Below are positions 16,602-24,568 of a stretch of DNA of 51,440 bases, piece after piece; within the stretch, counting starts at the first letter, position 1, and each line of letters starts with the position of its first letter. The translations under genes and the position numbers were made by a program. The stretch is from assembly GCA_040392005.1 (NCBI GenBank), contig JBEBWT010000015.1, positions 1-51,440 of the forward strand, written 5' to 3'. The stretch comes from DASRQK01 sp040392005 (GTDB taxonomy: Bacteria; Bacteroidota; Bacteroidia; Sphingobacteriales; Sphingobacteriaceae). The notes under the pieces are model-generated. The model saw only the letters and a list, made by a program, of their open reading frames with translations, was not told the DNA's origin and did no database searches.

Positions 16602-17609
16602 CTATTTAGGTTCTTCCTCCACCGGCGCCCCATAAGCGATTTCCACCTGAAAACGCCGGTCCAGAATACCAATGATGGAGGCCACCGATCTGGAAATGAT
16701 GATGACGGCACCCTGGGTATCCGCCGTGTCAATAAATTTGCCCACCACCTTCACAAAGGTGGAAAGGTTGGTCATGGGATTGGTCACTTTGACGATCGTC
16801 CCTACCGGAACCGTTTTATGGAGGGCGAGCATGGTCGCTCCGTCCTGATTGAGATCATCGATCCAGACGCCCAGCCCTTTTTCATTCATTTCCCGGATCC
16901 CGTACCGGTTTTTGGGCATTTCAAAATCGATGTTCCCACCGGAATCCAGGGTCGTGTCCATCACGGTACTGGCAGCAATGGCCGGTTCAATCGTTTCGAT
17001 CACTTCTACTGGTGGTGTGACCTGCTGTATTGCTTTTTTGGGCACCTGCAATAATTGACCTTCCTGAATACCGTCCCCGCTCAAGCCATTGGCCAGTTTG
17101 ATGCTCTCTACCGGAACATTGAAGCGACGGGAAACGGTATAGAGCGTTTCTCCCTTGCTGACCTTATAATCGGTATATTCACCGGGTGCCAACTGTACAC
17201 GCGGGGCTGCCGGTGGCGCTGATTCCCGTGCTGCTGGTTGCTGACCGACAGGTTGTTGAGCCTGATTACCCTGATTTTGAGTCCTCTGAGCCGGGACGGC
17301 CTGATTGGTTGTACTGGCAACCACCGCCCGGTTGGTCGGAATCCGGACGTTCTCCCCTATTTTGAGGGCTTTGTTATTATTTGCAGCGATCAGATCACTC
17401 AGTGCGATCCCGTATTGCTTGCTGAGACCATAATAGGTTTCTTTGGGTTTCAAACGATGGATGACCACCTGTTTGCCATTGACCACTTCCACGCCGATGC
17501 TGTCGGGAACAGTGAACAAATCTCTTTCAATCAACAATATACCTTTCGCAAAAGAGGCTGATGTAGCGGCAAACACAAAAAATATAGCTATAAAAATTAC
17601 TGTCCTCAT
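16602..17609 (-). CDS. LysM and RlpA-like double-psi beta-barrel cell-wall protein
   Basis: 335 residues from the ATG at 17609 (MRTVIFIAIFFVFAATSASFA, a signal peptide); the longer reading to 17642 needs a TTG. Two LysM domains follow: VIHRLKPKETYYGLSKQYGIALSDLIAANN with NVRIP, and TDYKVSKGETLYTVSRRFNVPVESIKLANGL with LLQVP. They are separated by a Gln/Pro/Ala-rich linker. The C-terminal part (about 230-335) is an RlpA/DPBB-like domain, with GLGVWIDDLNQDGATMLALHKTVPVGTIVKVTNP and VKVVGKFIDTADTQGAVIIIS. The catalytic Asp/His of true lytic transglycosylases is not obvious, so binding rather than cleavage of peptidoglycan is possible. Confidence 0.85.
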   Translation of the reverse strand: MRTVIFIAIFFVFAATSASFAKGILLIERDLFTVPDSIGVEVVNGKQVVIHRLKPKETYYGLSKQYGIALSDLIAANNNKALKIGENVRIPTNRAVVASTTNQAVPAQRTQNQGNQAQQPVGQQPAARESAPPAAPRVQLAPGEYTDYKVSKGETLYTVSRRFNVPVESIKLANGLSGDGIQEGQLLQVPKKAIQQVTPPVEVIETIEPAIAASTVMDTTLDSGGNIDFEMPKNRYGIREMNEKGLGVWIDDLNQDGATMLALHKTVPVGTIVKVTNPMTNLSTFVKVVGKFIDTADTQGAVIIISRSVASIIGILDRRFQVEIAYGAPVEEEPK

Positions 17610-17709
17610 GTCGGATATCTGTCTCGCAGAATATGGATTCAAAGTGCAATAATACTAATTAAGGGACACATAATGACTCAAAATTTTTCAATTTTAAGAA
17701 TTTTTAACA

Positions 17710-17737
17710 TTTGGACAGACAGATTATCCTACTTTTG
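17710..17737 (+). promoter_or_regulatory. Candidate promoter for the orphan membrane protein
   Basis: TACTTTTG at 17730-17737 is a full match to TAnnTTTG; a TTTG at 17710-17713 lies only 16 bp upstream, shorter than the usual spacing. The position 19 bp before the ATG at 17757 supports that start over the in-frame ATG at 17673. Confidence 0.45.
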
Positions 17738-17756
17738 TGCAGCAAAAAAAAGCGAT

Positions 17757-18530
17757 ATGTTTCCGATAAAAAGGCAGAAATCTTTGTTGCAGGTGACGGT
17801 TTCAAGTCTTGGAGTCCTGTTTTTATGGATCGGGGCCGGGCTGCTGATCGACAGCAAATATGTATTTCCCTATTTTTCCCAATCACAGTGGCTGGCCAAT
17901 TTCATCATCACCCTGCTGTTTGCTTTTTCTTATTATCTGGCGACAAAAAGAGTACGTGAAATGATGGTCTATGCCGTGCTGATTGCGGTAGCGGGCGAAT
18001 GTTTCTTTTCGTTATTGCTCGAAATGTACACCTATCGTCTGCATAATGTCCCCATTTATGTGTTTTTCGGCCATGCGCTTCTGTATATAGCCGTGATGTA
18101 TTTTTCAAAAAGTGTGGCGGCACGTAATCACAGGCATCGACTGGAGATCGTGCTGACCAGCTTTATCGTGATCTACGCCTGCTTATTCCTGATTTTCAAA
18201 AACGACGTGTTCGGCTTTATTCTGACCGGAATCACTTTGCTTATTCTGCGGAAACATCCCCGTGAACGCCTGTTTTACCTGACCATGTACGTTTCCATCG
18301 CTTATCTCGAAATCGTGGGGACGCATTATGAGTGTTGGTACTGGCCCCCATATGCCCTTAATCTGAATGACACCTTTCTGATGAGTGCGAATCCTCCAAG
18401 TGGGATCAGCTTTTTCTATTTCGGGCTGGATCTGGGGAGTCTGTATTTCTACAAATTGCGGCACAGGACCGCATGGATGCGTATGAAAAATATCCGCAGC
18501 ATGCGGTGGCGCATAAGTCCAGATTCCTAA
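17757..18530 (+). CDS. Uncharacterised integral membrane protein
   Basis: 257 residues with about seven or eight predicted membrane segments and a basic C-terminal tail (KLRHRTAWMRMKNIRSMRW). I do not recognise the family. Conserved-looking polar sites in the second half, GTHYECWYWPPYALN and SANPPSGISFFYFGLD, suggest a buried functional site rather than a simple anchor. The start at MFPIKRQ is chosen because a -7 element sits at 17730-17737. The last codons and the stop fall inside a dispersed palindromic repeat (18518-18545), so the C-terminus SPDS may be repeat-encoded. It is divergent from the LysM gene. Confidence 0.7.
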   Translation: MFPIKRQKSLLQVTVSSLGVLFLWIGAGLLIDSKYVFPYFSQSQWLANFIITLLFAFSYYLATKRVREMMVYAVLIAVAGECFFSLLLEMYTYRLHNVPIYVFFGHALLYIAVMYFSKSVAARNHRHRLEIVLTSFIVIYACLFLIFKNDVFGFILTGITLLILRKHPRERLFYLTMYVSIAYLEIVGTHYECWYWPPYALNLNDTFLMSANPPSGISFFYFGLDLGSLYFYKLRHRTAWMRMKNIRSMRWRISPDS

Positions 18531-18545
18531 TGTGAATTCTGGGTT
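18518..18545. repeat. Dispersed imperfect-palindrome repeat, copy 1
   Basis: 28 bp that match copy 2 at 36659-36686 at 26 positions. The core TCCAGATTCCTAATG is followed by a word ending in ATTCTGGGTT. Its left arm covers the stop codon of the gene ending at 18530. Related copies are at 23970-24028 and 37791-37843. Confidence 0.75.
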
Positions 18546-18647
18546 AAACCCCGAAAAAATATTGGCAGCATGATTTCTTCTGGATTTTTTGTATATTTAG
18601 CAATCCGTAGCCGTTCGCTGCGAATGGATTTAACTTAACAATTGCCG

Positions 18648-20006
18648 ATGAAACGTATCTATACGATTGCACGCATGATCTGCCTAATGGTCGGTCTCAG
18701 TATTTCCGCAGGGGCCATAAACCAGGCCAGCGCTCAGGAAGTTTACCAGTTTTCCATCAAGGAAGATATAGGCCCCAATGCCTGGAGGACGGTAAAGAAT
18801 GCATTCCAGCAAGCGGAGCAAAAAGGAGTCTCGGCGGTGCTGATCGAGATGGACACTTTTGGCGGAATGGTCAATTTTGCAGATTCCATCCGCAGCCGGA
18901 TCCTGGATTCCCGGATCAAAACCATTGTTTTTATCAATCATAATGCCGCTTCCGCCGGTGCACTGATTTCCCTGGCCTCCGACCGCATCTATATGAGCAA
19001 AGGATCCAGTATCGGTGCGGCCAGTGTGGTGGATCAGACCGGGGAGATCATGCCAGAAAAGTATCAATCCTATATGCGGGGTCTGATGCGGGCAACAGCG
19101 GAAGCCAAAGGCAGGGATCCCAGGGTCGCCGAAGCGTTCGTGGATCCGGAGATCGATCTGCCTGGCATCAAACCGGCAGGTAAGATCCTGACCCTGACTT
19201 CTTCCGAAGCGGTCGCCATTGGTCTGGCGGACGGTGAACTGAACACCGTTGCAGAGATACTGGCAGCAGAGGGTATTTCAGCACCGGCAGTGACCCAGCA
19301 TCAGATCACCTGGATCGACAGTTTGATTTCTTTTCTGATCAATCCGGCGGTCAGTGGTATTTTGATCCTGCTGATCATTGGTGGCATATATTTTGAGATA
19401 CAGACACCGGGTATTGGCTTTGCCCTGATTGTGGCTATCATAGCGGCCGTCCTGTTTTTTGCTCCCCTGTATATTCAGGGACTGGCAGATAACTGGGAAA
19501 TTGCGCTCTTTGTGGTCGGGGTCATATTGGTCATACTGGAAATATTTGTCATACCGGGCTTTGGATTGCCGGGAATACTGGGGATCATTTTTATAGTCTG
19601 TGGACTGGCATTCAGTATGGTGGCCAATGACTGGCTCAATTTCAGAGTATCCGCCCCGGGACTGCTCATGCAGTCTTTCCTGGTGGTCATCTTCTCCATG
19701 ATCATTGCCGTGATCCTGATGGTCGTCTTTGGAAAAAGTATGCTGCAGTCCCGTGCTTTCAAACGGCTTGTTCTCCAGGATGAGCAGCGATCGGTGGAAG
19801 GTTATACTTCCTCCCGGCAATATGTGGATCTGGTGGGCCGGGAAGCAATCGCCAAAACGGTGCTGAGACCCTCGGGGAAAATCGAGATTGACGGAAAATG
19901 GTACGATGCAGTAGCGCTGGATGGCTATGTCGATCTCGGAGAGCAGGTATATGTGGAAAAACACGAGAATTATAATTTATTTGTCAGAAAAATTGAAACG
20001 TCATGA
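18648..20006 (+). CDS. NfeD family membrane serine protease (ClpP-class N-terminal domain)
   Basis: 452 residues from the ATG at 18648 (MKRIYTIARM, signal peptide to about residue 30). The N-terminal half is a ClpP/S49-like protease domain: VSAVLIEMDTFGGMVNFADSIRS, then NHNAASAGALISLASDRIYM with the expected nucleophile Ser, and SIGAAS. Four or so membrane helices follow (about 220-345), and the C-terminus is the OB-fold NfeD domain (VGREAIAKTVLRPSGKIEIDGKWYDAVALDGYVDLGEQV). NfeD proteins usually act with a stomatin/SPFH protein; none is next door. Instead the stop overlaps the dps start by four bases. Confidence 0.9.
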   Translation: MKRIYTIARMICLMVGLSISAGAINQASAQEVYQFSIKEDIGPNAWRTVKNAFQQAEQKGVSAVLIEMDTFGGMVNFADSIRSRILDSRIKTIVFINHNAASAGALISLASDRIYMSKGSSIGAASVVDQTGEIMPEKYQSYMRGLMRATAEAKGRDPRVAEAFVDPEIDLPGIKPAGKILTLTSSEAVAIGLADGELNTVAEILAAEGISAPAVTQHQITWIDSLISFLINPAVSGILILLIIGGIYFEIQTPGIGFALIVAIIAAVLFFAPLYIQGLADNWEIALFVVGVILVILEIFVIPGFGLPGILGIIFIVCGLAFSMVANDWLNFRVSAPGLLMQSFLVVIFSMIIAVILMVVFGKSMLQSRAFKRLVLQDEQRSVEGYTSSRQYVDLVGREAIAKTVLRPSGKIEIDGKWYDAVALDGYVDLGEQVYVEKHENYNLFVRKIETS

Positions 20007-20476
20007 ATCCTACATCCATTAGTTTAGAAGCCAAAAAGCTAAAACCGGTAGTCGATCTGCTCAATGACCTGTTGGCAAACTACCATATTCATTACCAAAA
20101 ACTGAGGGGTTGCCACTGGAATGTGCGGGGCAATCATTTTTTTACGCTCCATGCCAAATTTGAAGAGCTCTATACCAATGCACTGACTACCATTGATGAA
20201 TTGGCCGAACGTATCCTTACCCTGGGTAAATCACCGTATAGTACTTTTGCAGATTATGTGAGCAATGCCGAGCTGTCCGAAATCGACACTATCGGGATGA
20301 AAGATCTGGATATGGTGAAAGCAATTATCGAAGATCTGGAAGCCCTGATCGGCTTGCAAAGAGATTTGCTGGAAGTCACCTCAAAAGCCGGCGACGAAGG
20401 GACAAACGATATGATCAATGCCTTTATGCAGTTTAACGAAAAGCAAAACTGGATGCTGCGTGCCTTTGTAAAATAG
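20003..20476 (+). CDS. dps: Dps-family DNA-protecting ferritin
   Basis: 157 residues, family length. Dps forms a 12-mer that oxidises iron with hydrogen peroxide and shields DNA. The ferroxidase motif is present: CHWNVRGNHFFTLHAKFEELY with its two His and the acidic residues, followed by IDELAERILTLG. The tail is short and lacks an obvious Lys-rich DNA-binding extension. Its ATG overlaps the NfeD stop as ATGA, so translation is coupled. Stress-linked function of both products is plausible. Confidence 0.9.
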   Translation: MNPTSISLEAKKLKPVVDLLNDLLANYHIHYQKLRGCHWNVRGNHFFTLHAKFEELYTNALTTIDELAERILTLGKSPYSTFADYVSNAELSEIDTIGMKDLDMVKAIIEDLEALIGLQRDLLEVTSKAGDEGTNDMINAFMQFNEKQNWMLRAFVK

Positions 20477-20585
20477 GTGTTCAAAGTGTTAAATTTTGTT
20501 AAATGTTGGTGATTTTCAGGGAGTGATCTGAAAGTTATGCGGTTTTGATTGTTTATTTTCCAAATATAATTCGTTCCTTAGTAGG

Positions 20586-21959
20586 ATGAATCTAAACAAT
20601 CGGACAAGATTGATCATCGGTGGTTCAGTTCTTCTGGTGGTCGCCGGGTTTATCGGACTTTCATCTTTTGACAATGCTGACCTTCAGCAAAACGCAGAAG
20701 ATACTTCCCTGTCAGCGGAAAATTCACAAGCAACGCTCTATTTTGACCTTCCCGTCCATCAGTATGAATTGGAAGAGGGAGTGGTGGCAAAAAATGAATT
20801 TTTATCCACGATCCTTCAACGATATCAGATTGATCTGGGCACGGTGTCGGAATTGGCCGAAAAATCAAAGGCAGTCTATGATGTGCGGCGCATCAGTGCC
20901 GGCAATCCCTATACGGTTTTCAAAGACGCAGATGGCAAAGCAGCCTATTTTGTCTATCAGCCCAATAAAATTGAATATGTTACCTATCGCCTGACCGATG
21001 GCATCGATGTCAGTATCAGTAGAAAAGAAGTTATTTCGGAGATCCGGACCGTGACCGGTATCATCAACAATTCCCTGTATCAGGCACTGGACGAACAATC
21101 CGTCAATCCGGACATGGCCACTAAACTGGCCGAGATTTATGGTTGGGCGGTCAATTTTTATAGTATCCGGAAAGGAGACTGGTTCAAGATCATGTATGAA
21201 AACCGGGAAGTGGATGGAGAGACCGTTGGCTCTGGAAAAATATTGTCTGCCGTTTTTTCCCATCAGGGAAAAGAATATGAAGCTTATTATTTTGAGACCG
21301 ATGAAGAAGGCAAGGGCACCTATTATGATGAGCAGGGCAACAGCCTCCGCCGTGCTTTCCTGAAGGCGCCTCTCAAATATTCTCGTATTTCATCCCGGTT
21401 CAGTCCGCGCAGACTACATCCTGTACAGGGCGTATGGAAAGCACACCTGGGTACCGATTTTGCAGCACCACAGGGCACACCGATCGTCGCCACGGGAGAT
21501 GGAATGGTGATTGCCTCGGCTTACGCCGGCGGCAATGGGAATTATGTGAAAATCCAGCACGACAATGTGTACGCTACCCAGTATCTGCACATGAGCAAAC
21601 GTGCGGTCAAGAGAGGCGACCGGGTGAAGCAGGGACAGGTAATCGGCTATGTGGGCAGTACCGGTCTGGCCACCGGCCCCCACGTATGCTACCGTTTCTG
21701 GAAAAACGGTCAGCAGGTGGATGCCCTGAAACAGGAATTCCCTTCTGCCGAACCCATTGGCACTCAATATAAACTGGCTTATAGCCAACATATTGCCACT
21801 CACCGGAATATGCTGGCAAGGGTCAATCCATTGAATCCGGTCCAGCGGCCGAGTCTGCGTGAACAGCAGACCTTCAATATGGAAAAATTACTGGCAAATG
21901 CCTGGGCGGATGATGCGCAGGCACCTGCTGCGACTCCGTTTGGTCCCAGAATGCTGTAA
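20586..21959 (+). CDS. M23 peptidoglycan DD-metalloendopeptidase, membrane-anchored
   Basis: 457 residues. One N-terminal membrane anchor (residues about 8-28) is followed by an OapA/LysM-like region (ATLYFDLPVHQYELEEGVVAKNEFLSTILQRYQI) and a long linker domain. The M23 LytM domain lies at about 270-395: HLGTDFAAPQGTPIVATGDGMVIASAY with the first His and Asp ligands, and GNYVKIQHDNVYATQYLHMSK. In TGPHVCYRFWKNG the usual HxH reads HVC, a form common in this branch. It probably cleaves cross-links in the cell wall during growth or division. It stands alone, after a 109-bp gap. Confidence 0.9.
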   Translation: MNLNNRTRLIIGGSVLLVVAGFIGLSSFDNADLQQNAEDTSLSAENSQATLYFDLPVHQYELEEGVVAKNEFLSTILQRYQIDLGTVSELAEKSKAVYDVRRISAGNPYTVFKDADGKAAYFVYQPNKIEYVTYRLTDGIDVSISRKEVISEIRTVTGIINNSLYQALDEQSVNPDMATKLAEIYGWAVNFYSIRKGDWFKIMYENREVDGETVGSGKILSAVFSHQGKEYEAYYFETDEEGKGTYYDEQGNSLRRAFLKAPLKYSRISSRFSPRRLHPVQGVWKAHLGTDFAAPQGTPIVATGDGMVIASAYAGGNGNYVKIQHDNVYATQYLHMSKRAVKRGDRVKQGQVIGYVGSTGLATGPHVCYRFWKNGQQVDALKQEFPSAEPIGTQYKLAYSQHIATHRNMLARVNPLNPVQRPSLREQQTFNMEKLLANAWADDAQAPAATPFGPRML

Positions 21960-21965
21960 ATTTCC

Positions 21966-22625
21966 TCAGGGTTCCATTTCAGGCACATGCTCATCCGCAT
22001 AAAAGCGTCCGGCAGTGGCCTTTCGGATCTCATCGACTGATATGCCGGGAGCTCGCTCGATCAGGTGAAAACCGCCATTTTCGGTATCCACATCAAACAC
22101 ACCCATTTCGGTGACAATTTTCTTGATGCAGCGGACACCCGTGAGCGGCAGGCTGCATTGAGGAAGGAGTTTGCTCTCCCCTGCCTTATTGACCTGCTGC
22201 ATAGCAACAATAATATTTTTGGCGGAGGCCACCAGGTCCATTGCCCCTCCCATTCCCTTCACCATTTTTCCGGGAATCTTCCAGTTGGCAATATCACCGT
22301 ATTCAGAAACCTCCATCGCCCCCAGGATGGTCAGATCCACTTTTTGCGCCCGGATCATCCCAAAGCTCATGGCTGAATCAAACACAGCGGAACCGGGCAA
22401 CATCGTAATGGTCTGCTTGCCGGCATTGATCAGATCCGGATCCTCATTCCCTTCATAGGGAAAAGGGCCCATGCCCAACAAGCCATTTTCAGATTGCAGT
22501 ACCACTTCTATTCCCTCAGGGATATAATTGGCAACCAATGTAGGAATTCCTATTCCCAGATTGACATAATATCCGGTTTTTATTTCCTTTGCGATTCTTT
22601 TCGCAATTCCATTTTTATCTAACAT
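21966..22625 (-). CDS. scoB: 3-oxoacid CoA-transferase subunit B
   Basis: 219 residues from the ATG at 22625 (MLDKNGIAKRIA); the frame upstream to 22649 would need a TTG. The subunit carries the catalytic glutamate in SENGLLGMGP, plus LGIGIPTLVANYI near the N-terminus and GGAMDLVASAKNIIVAM in the middle. With subunit A it moves CoA between succinyl-CoA (or acetyl-CoA) and acetoacetate/3-oxoacids. It ends 6 bp from the tail of the convergent M23 gene. Subunit A is 79 bp upstream on the same strand. Confidence 0.93.
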   Translation of the reverse strand: MLDKNGIAKRIAKEIKTGYYVNLGIGIPTLVANYIPEGIEVVLQSENGLLGMGPFPYEGNEDPDLINAGKQTITMLPGSAVFDSAMSFGMIRAQKVDLTILGAMEVSEYGDIANWKIPGKMVKGMGGAMDLVASAKNIIVAMQQVNKAGESKLLPQCSLPLTGVRCIKKIVTEMGVFDVDTENGGFHLIERAPGISVDEIRKATAGRFYADEHVPEMEP

Positions 22626-22704
22626 CGTATTTTTCGCTATTGTGAACAAGATGCTTCCCCAGGTTCCTGTTTCCGAAAGGCCCTATCCGCATCCCGATTC
22701 CTGG

Positions 22705-23403
22705 TTATCTTTGCCTTACCGTCTTTTGTTCGATCCGCTTCTCGTAATCCTTTCCCTGGAAAATCCGGTGGACATAAATCCCCGGAGTGTGGATATGGTC
22801 CGGATCCAGTTCACCGACCTCTACAAGTTCTTCCACCTCGGCCACCGTGATTTTGCCCGCCATCGCCATCATGGGATTGAAATTGCGGGCAGTCTGCCGG
22901 TATATCAGGTTGCCCGCAGTATCTCCTTTCCAGGCCTTTACCAAAGCGAAATCAGCATCAAAGGCCATTTCCAGCAGGTAATCCTTGCCATTGAAATTCC
23001 GTACTTCCTTCCCTTCGGCGACTTCCGTGCCCACTCCCGCAGGAGTAAAAATGGCCGGCATCCCGTATCCCGAGGCCAGGCAGCGGGTCGCCAGGGTCCC
23101 CTGCGGGATAAGCTCCACTTCCAGTTCCCCGCTCAGCAACTGTCGTTCAAATTCGGCATTCTCCCCCACATAAGAAGCGATCATTTTCTTCACCTGACGG
23201 GTTTGCAACATCAGTCCGATCCCAAAATCATCCACTCCTGCATTATTGGAAATGCAGGTCAGATTCATGACACCTTTCTGAACCAGGGCACGGATACAGT
23301 TTTCCGGGATCCCGCACAGGCCAAAACCTCCCAGCATGACCGTCATACCGTCAGAAATATCACGAAGTGCTTCCTCAGCATTATATACTACTTTATTTAT
23401 CAT
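22705..23403 (-). CDS. scoA: 3-oxoacid CoA-transferase subunit A
   Basis: 232 residues, standard size. The glycine-rich CoA-binding signature is at the N-terminus: DGMTVMLGGFGLCGIPENCI, followed by LTCISNNAGVDDFGIGLML. Later blocks are VELIPQGTLATRCLASGYGMPAIFTPAGVGT and DADFALVKAWKGDTAGNLIYRQTARNFNP. It forms the heteromeric enzyme with the product of scoB, transcribed after it. The likely role is ketone-body or branched 3-oxoacid use. A direct assignment to acetate or acetoacetate is not possible from sequence alone. The gene is divergent from the DUF4442 gene with 60 bp between starts. Confidence 0.93.
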   Translation of the reverse strand: MINKVVYNAEEALRDISDGMTVMLGGFGLCGIPENCIRALVQKGVMNLTCISNNAGVDDFGIGLMLQTRQVKKMIASYVGENAEFERQLLSGELEVELIPQGTLATRCLASGYGMPAIFTPAGVGTEVAEGKEVRNFNGKDYLLEMAFDADFALVKAWKGDTAGNLIYRQTARNFNPMMAMAGKITVAEVEELVEVGELDPDHIHTPGIYVHRIFQGKDYEKRIEQKTVRQR

Positions 23404-23447
23404 GGTTTACAGATTATCTTTTGGGGTCAAGTTACGAAATATTTCAG

Positions 23448-23455
23448 TAAATTTG
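23448..23455 (+). promoter_or_regulatory. Candidate -7 element for the DUF4442 gene
   Basis: TAAATTTG, full consensus, only 8 bp before the ATG at 23464. Transcription would start almost at the start codon. TTTG at 23420-23423 is 24 bp upstream, longer than usual. Confidence 0.4.
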
Positions 23456-23463
23456 CGGATAAG

Positions 23464-23973
23464 ATGAAACTTTCTGAAAGAGCCTTGACCTGGGTGATGC
23501 GATTGTACCCACCCTTTTTGTTCCAGCGGATCTGGGTACGGAAATTCCATAAGGGGTATTATGCTGTGGATGTAAGGGTACACAGAAGTTTTCTGAACCG
23601 CAATTCAAACGGATCCATTTTTGGGGGGACGATTTTTGCGGCAACCGATCCCCTGTATGCCTTGCTTTTCGGACAATTGATGCGCAGAAAGGGTTATCGC
23701 ACCATTGTCTGGCTCAAAAGTGCCCAGATCCGGTATATCAAACCCGCCATGACCAGTCTGAATATTTCGGTCCGGATCACCGATGAACAGGTGCAGGAAG
23801 TAGAACAGACATTGAAGAACCAGGGGAAATTTGTGAAAGTATTTTCTATCGAATTGGTGGACCGGATGGGTGAGGTCTGTGCAATCGCTGAAAACGAGGT
23901 CTATATCCGGGATCTCGATTGGTCAAGGGAAGCTGGTCAGGAAAGCAATCAGAAGCAATATATGGAAAAATAA
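23464..23973 (+). CDS. DUF4442 hotdog-fold protein (PaaI-like thioesterase)
   Basis: 169 residues from ATG 23464; the same frame is open upstream to 22642, but that part is antisense to scoA and not coding. The sequence MKLSERALTWVMRLYPPFLFQRIW and VRVHRSFLNRNSNGSIFGGTIFAATDPLYALLF is typical of DUF4442, a hotdog-fold relative of PaaI thioesterases. The later WLKSAQIRYIKPAMTSLNISVRI with EVEQTLKNQGKFVKVFSIELVD is the second half of the fold. It may hydrolyse or bind an acyl-CoA, which would suit the neighbouring CoA-transferase genes, divergent from it. The substrate is unknown. The stop lies in a palindromic repeat. Confidence 0.82.
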   Translation: MKLSERALTWVMRLYPPFLFQRIWVRKFHKGYYAVDVRVHRSFLNRNSNGSIFGGTIFAATDPLYALLFGQLMRRKGYRTIVWLKSAQIRYIKPAMTSLNISVRITDEQVQEVEQTLKNQGKFVKVFSIELVDRMGEVCAIAENEVYIRDLDWSREAGQESNQKQYMEK

Positions 23974-24028
23974 ACCCGGATCCCGTATTGGGATTTTATA
24001 CAAATCCTCATACGAAATCCAGGTTAAA
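23970..24028. repeat. Dispersed imperfect-palindrome repeat, copy 4 (long hairpin)
   Basis: Arms 23970-23996 and 24002-24028 pair at 20 of 27 positions around a 5-base loop. The right half, with ATCCTCATACG then ATCCAGGTTAAA, lines up with the cores of copies 1-3. It contains the stop codon of the DUF4442 gene and lies between convergent gene ends, so it may also serve as a terminator. Confidence 0.7.
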
Positions 24029-24067
24029 ACAAGATCGCTCCTCAGAACGGCTTGTCAGGATATGAAT

Positions 24068-24421
24068 CTACTCGGTGATAATCCTTCCGGAAGCATCAAA
24101 TTTTACAACTCTCAATTCTTCCTGTTCCAGCCTTTGCAGGGTTATTTCATAAAAAGCCTCTTTTTCTTCAGGCTCTACAAAATAAGCACTCAGGATCACC
24201 CAACCCTGAAACTCATCCTCTCCCAGTTTGGTGTGGATTGCTTCGGGCAGATCAGAGGGCTGGACCATCGTCCTTTTCACACTGTCGGGCGCAAGTACAA
24301 CTTCATTGTTCACCTGAAAGCTTTCGGTATCTTTCAAATTCACCTTCGTAGTTTCATTGGCGTTTGCGATTGCGAATCCTGCAAATCCCAAAACGATTAC
24401 TGACAACATCTTCTTCATCAT
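24068..24421 (-). CDS. Small secreted PepSY-like protein
   Basis: 117 residues from the ATG at 24421, or 116 from the next codon ATG. A signal peptide ends at about residue 22 (GFAGFAIANA). The mature part holds one PepSY-like/BLIP-like module, with LPEAIHTKLGEDEFQGWVILSAYF, FYEITLQRLEQEE and VVKFDASGRII, as in small periplasmic proteins common in Bacteroidota. A role in folding or peptidase inhibition is speculative. It is preceded by the strong terminator of the pnt operon, so it has its own transcript. Confidence 0.7.
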   Translation of the reverse strand: MMKKMLSVIVLGFAGFAIANANETTKVNLKDTESFQVNNEVVLAPDSVKRTMVQPSDLPEAIHTKLGEDEFQGWVILSAYFVEPEEKEAFYEITLQRLEQEELRVVKFDASGRIITE

Positions 24422-24490
24422 TTCGAACAATTTTAGTTAAAAAATAAATTAATACTAATAATTCATGATGAACACAGAAATTATCATACC

Positions 24491-24530
24491 AAAAACAGCC
24501 CAGGCCATCCGGAATCGGATGGCCTGGGCT
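24491..24530 (-). terminator. Rho-independent terminator of the pnt operon
   Basis: A perfect 15-bp stem, 24497-24511 with 24516-24530, and a 4-base loop. On the minus strand it is followed by GTTTTTGG (A run 24491-24495). It lies 39 bp after the pntB stop codon. Confidence 0.9.
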
Positions 24531-24568
24531 AAAGTAACATTTCTATTGAATAAGTCTTTTGCTCTGGC

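Noticed and set aside
22642..23463. Upstream part of a 443-residue plus-strand frame
   Set aside because: This part is antisense to scoB/scoA. Only the portion from the ATG at 23464 has protein-like sequence (DUF4442).
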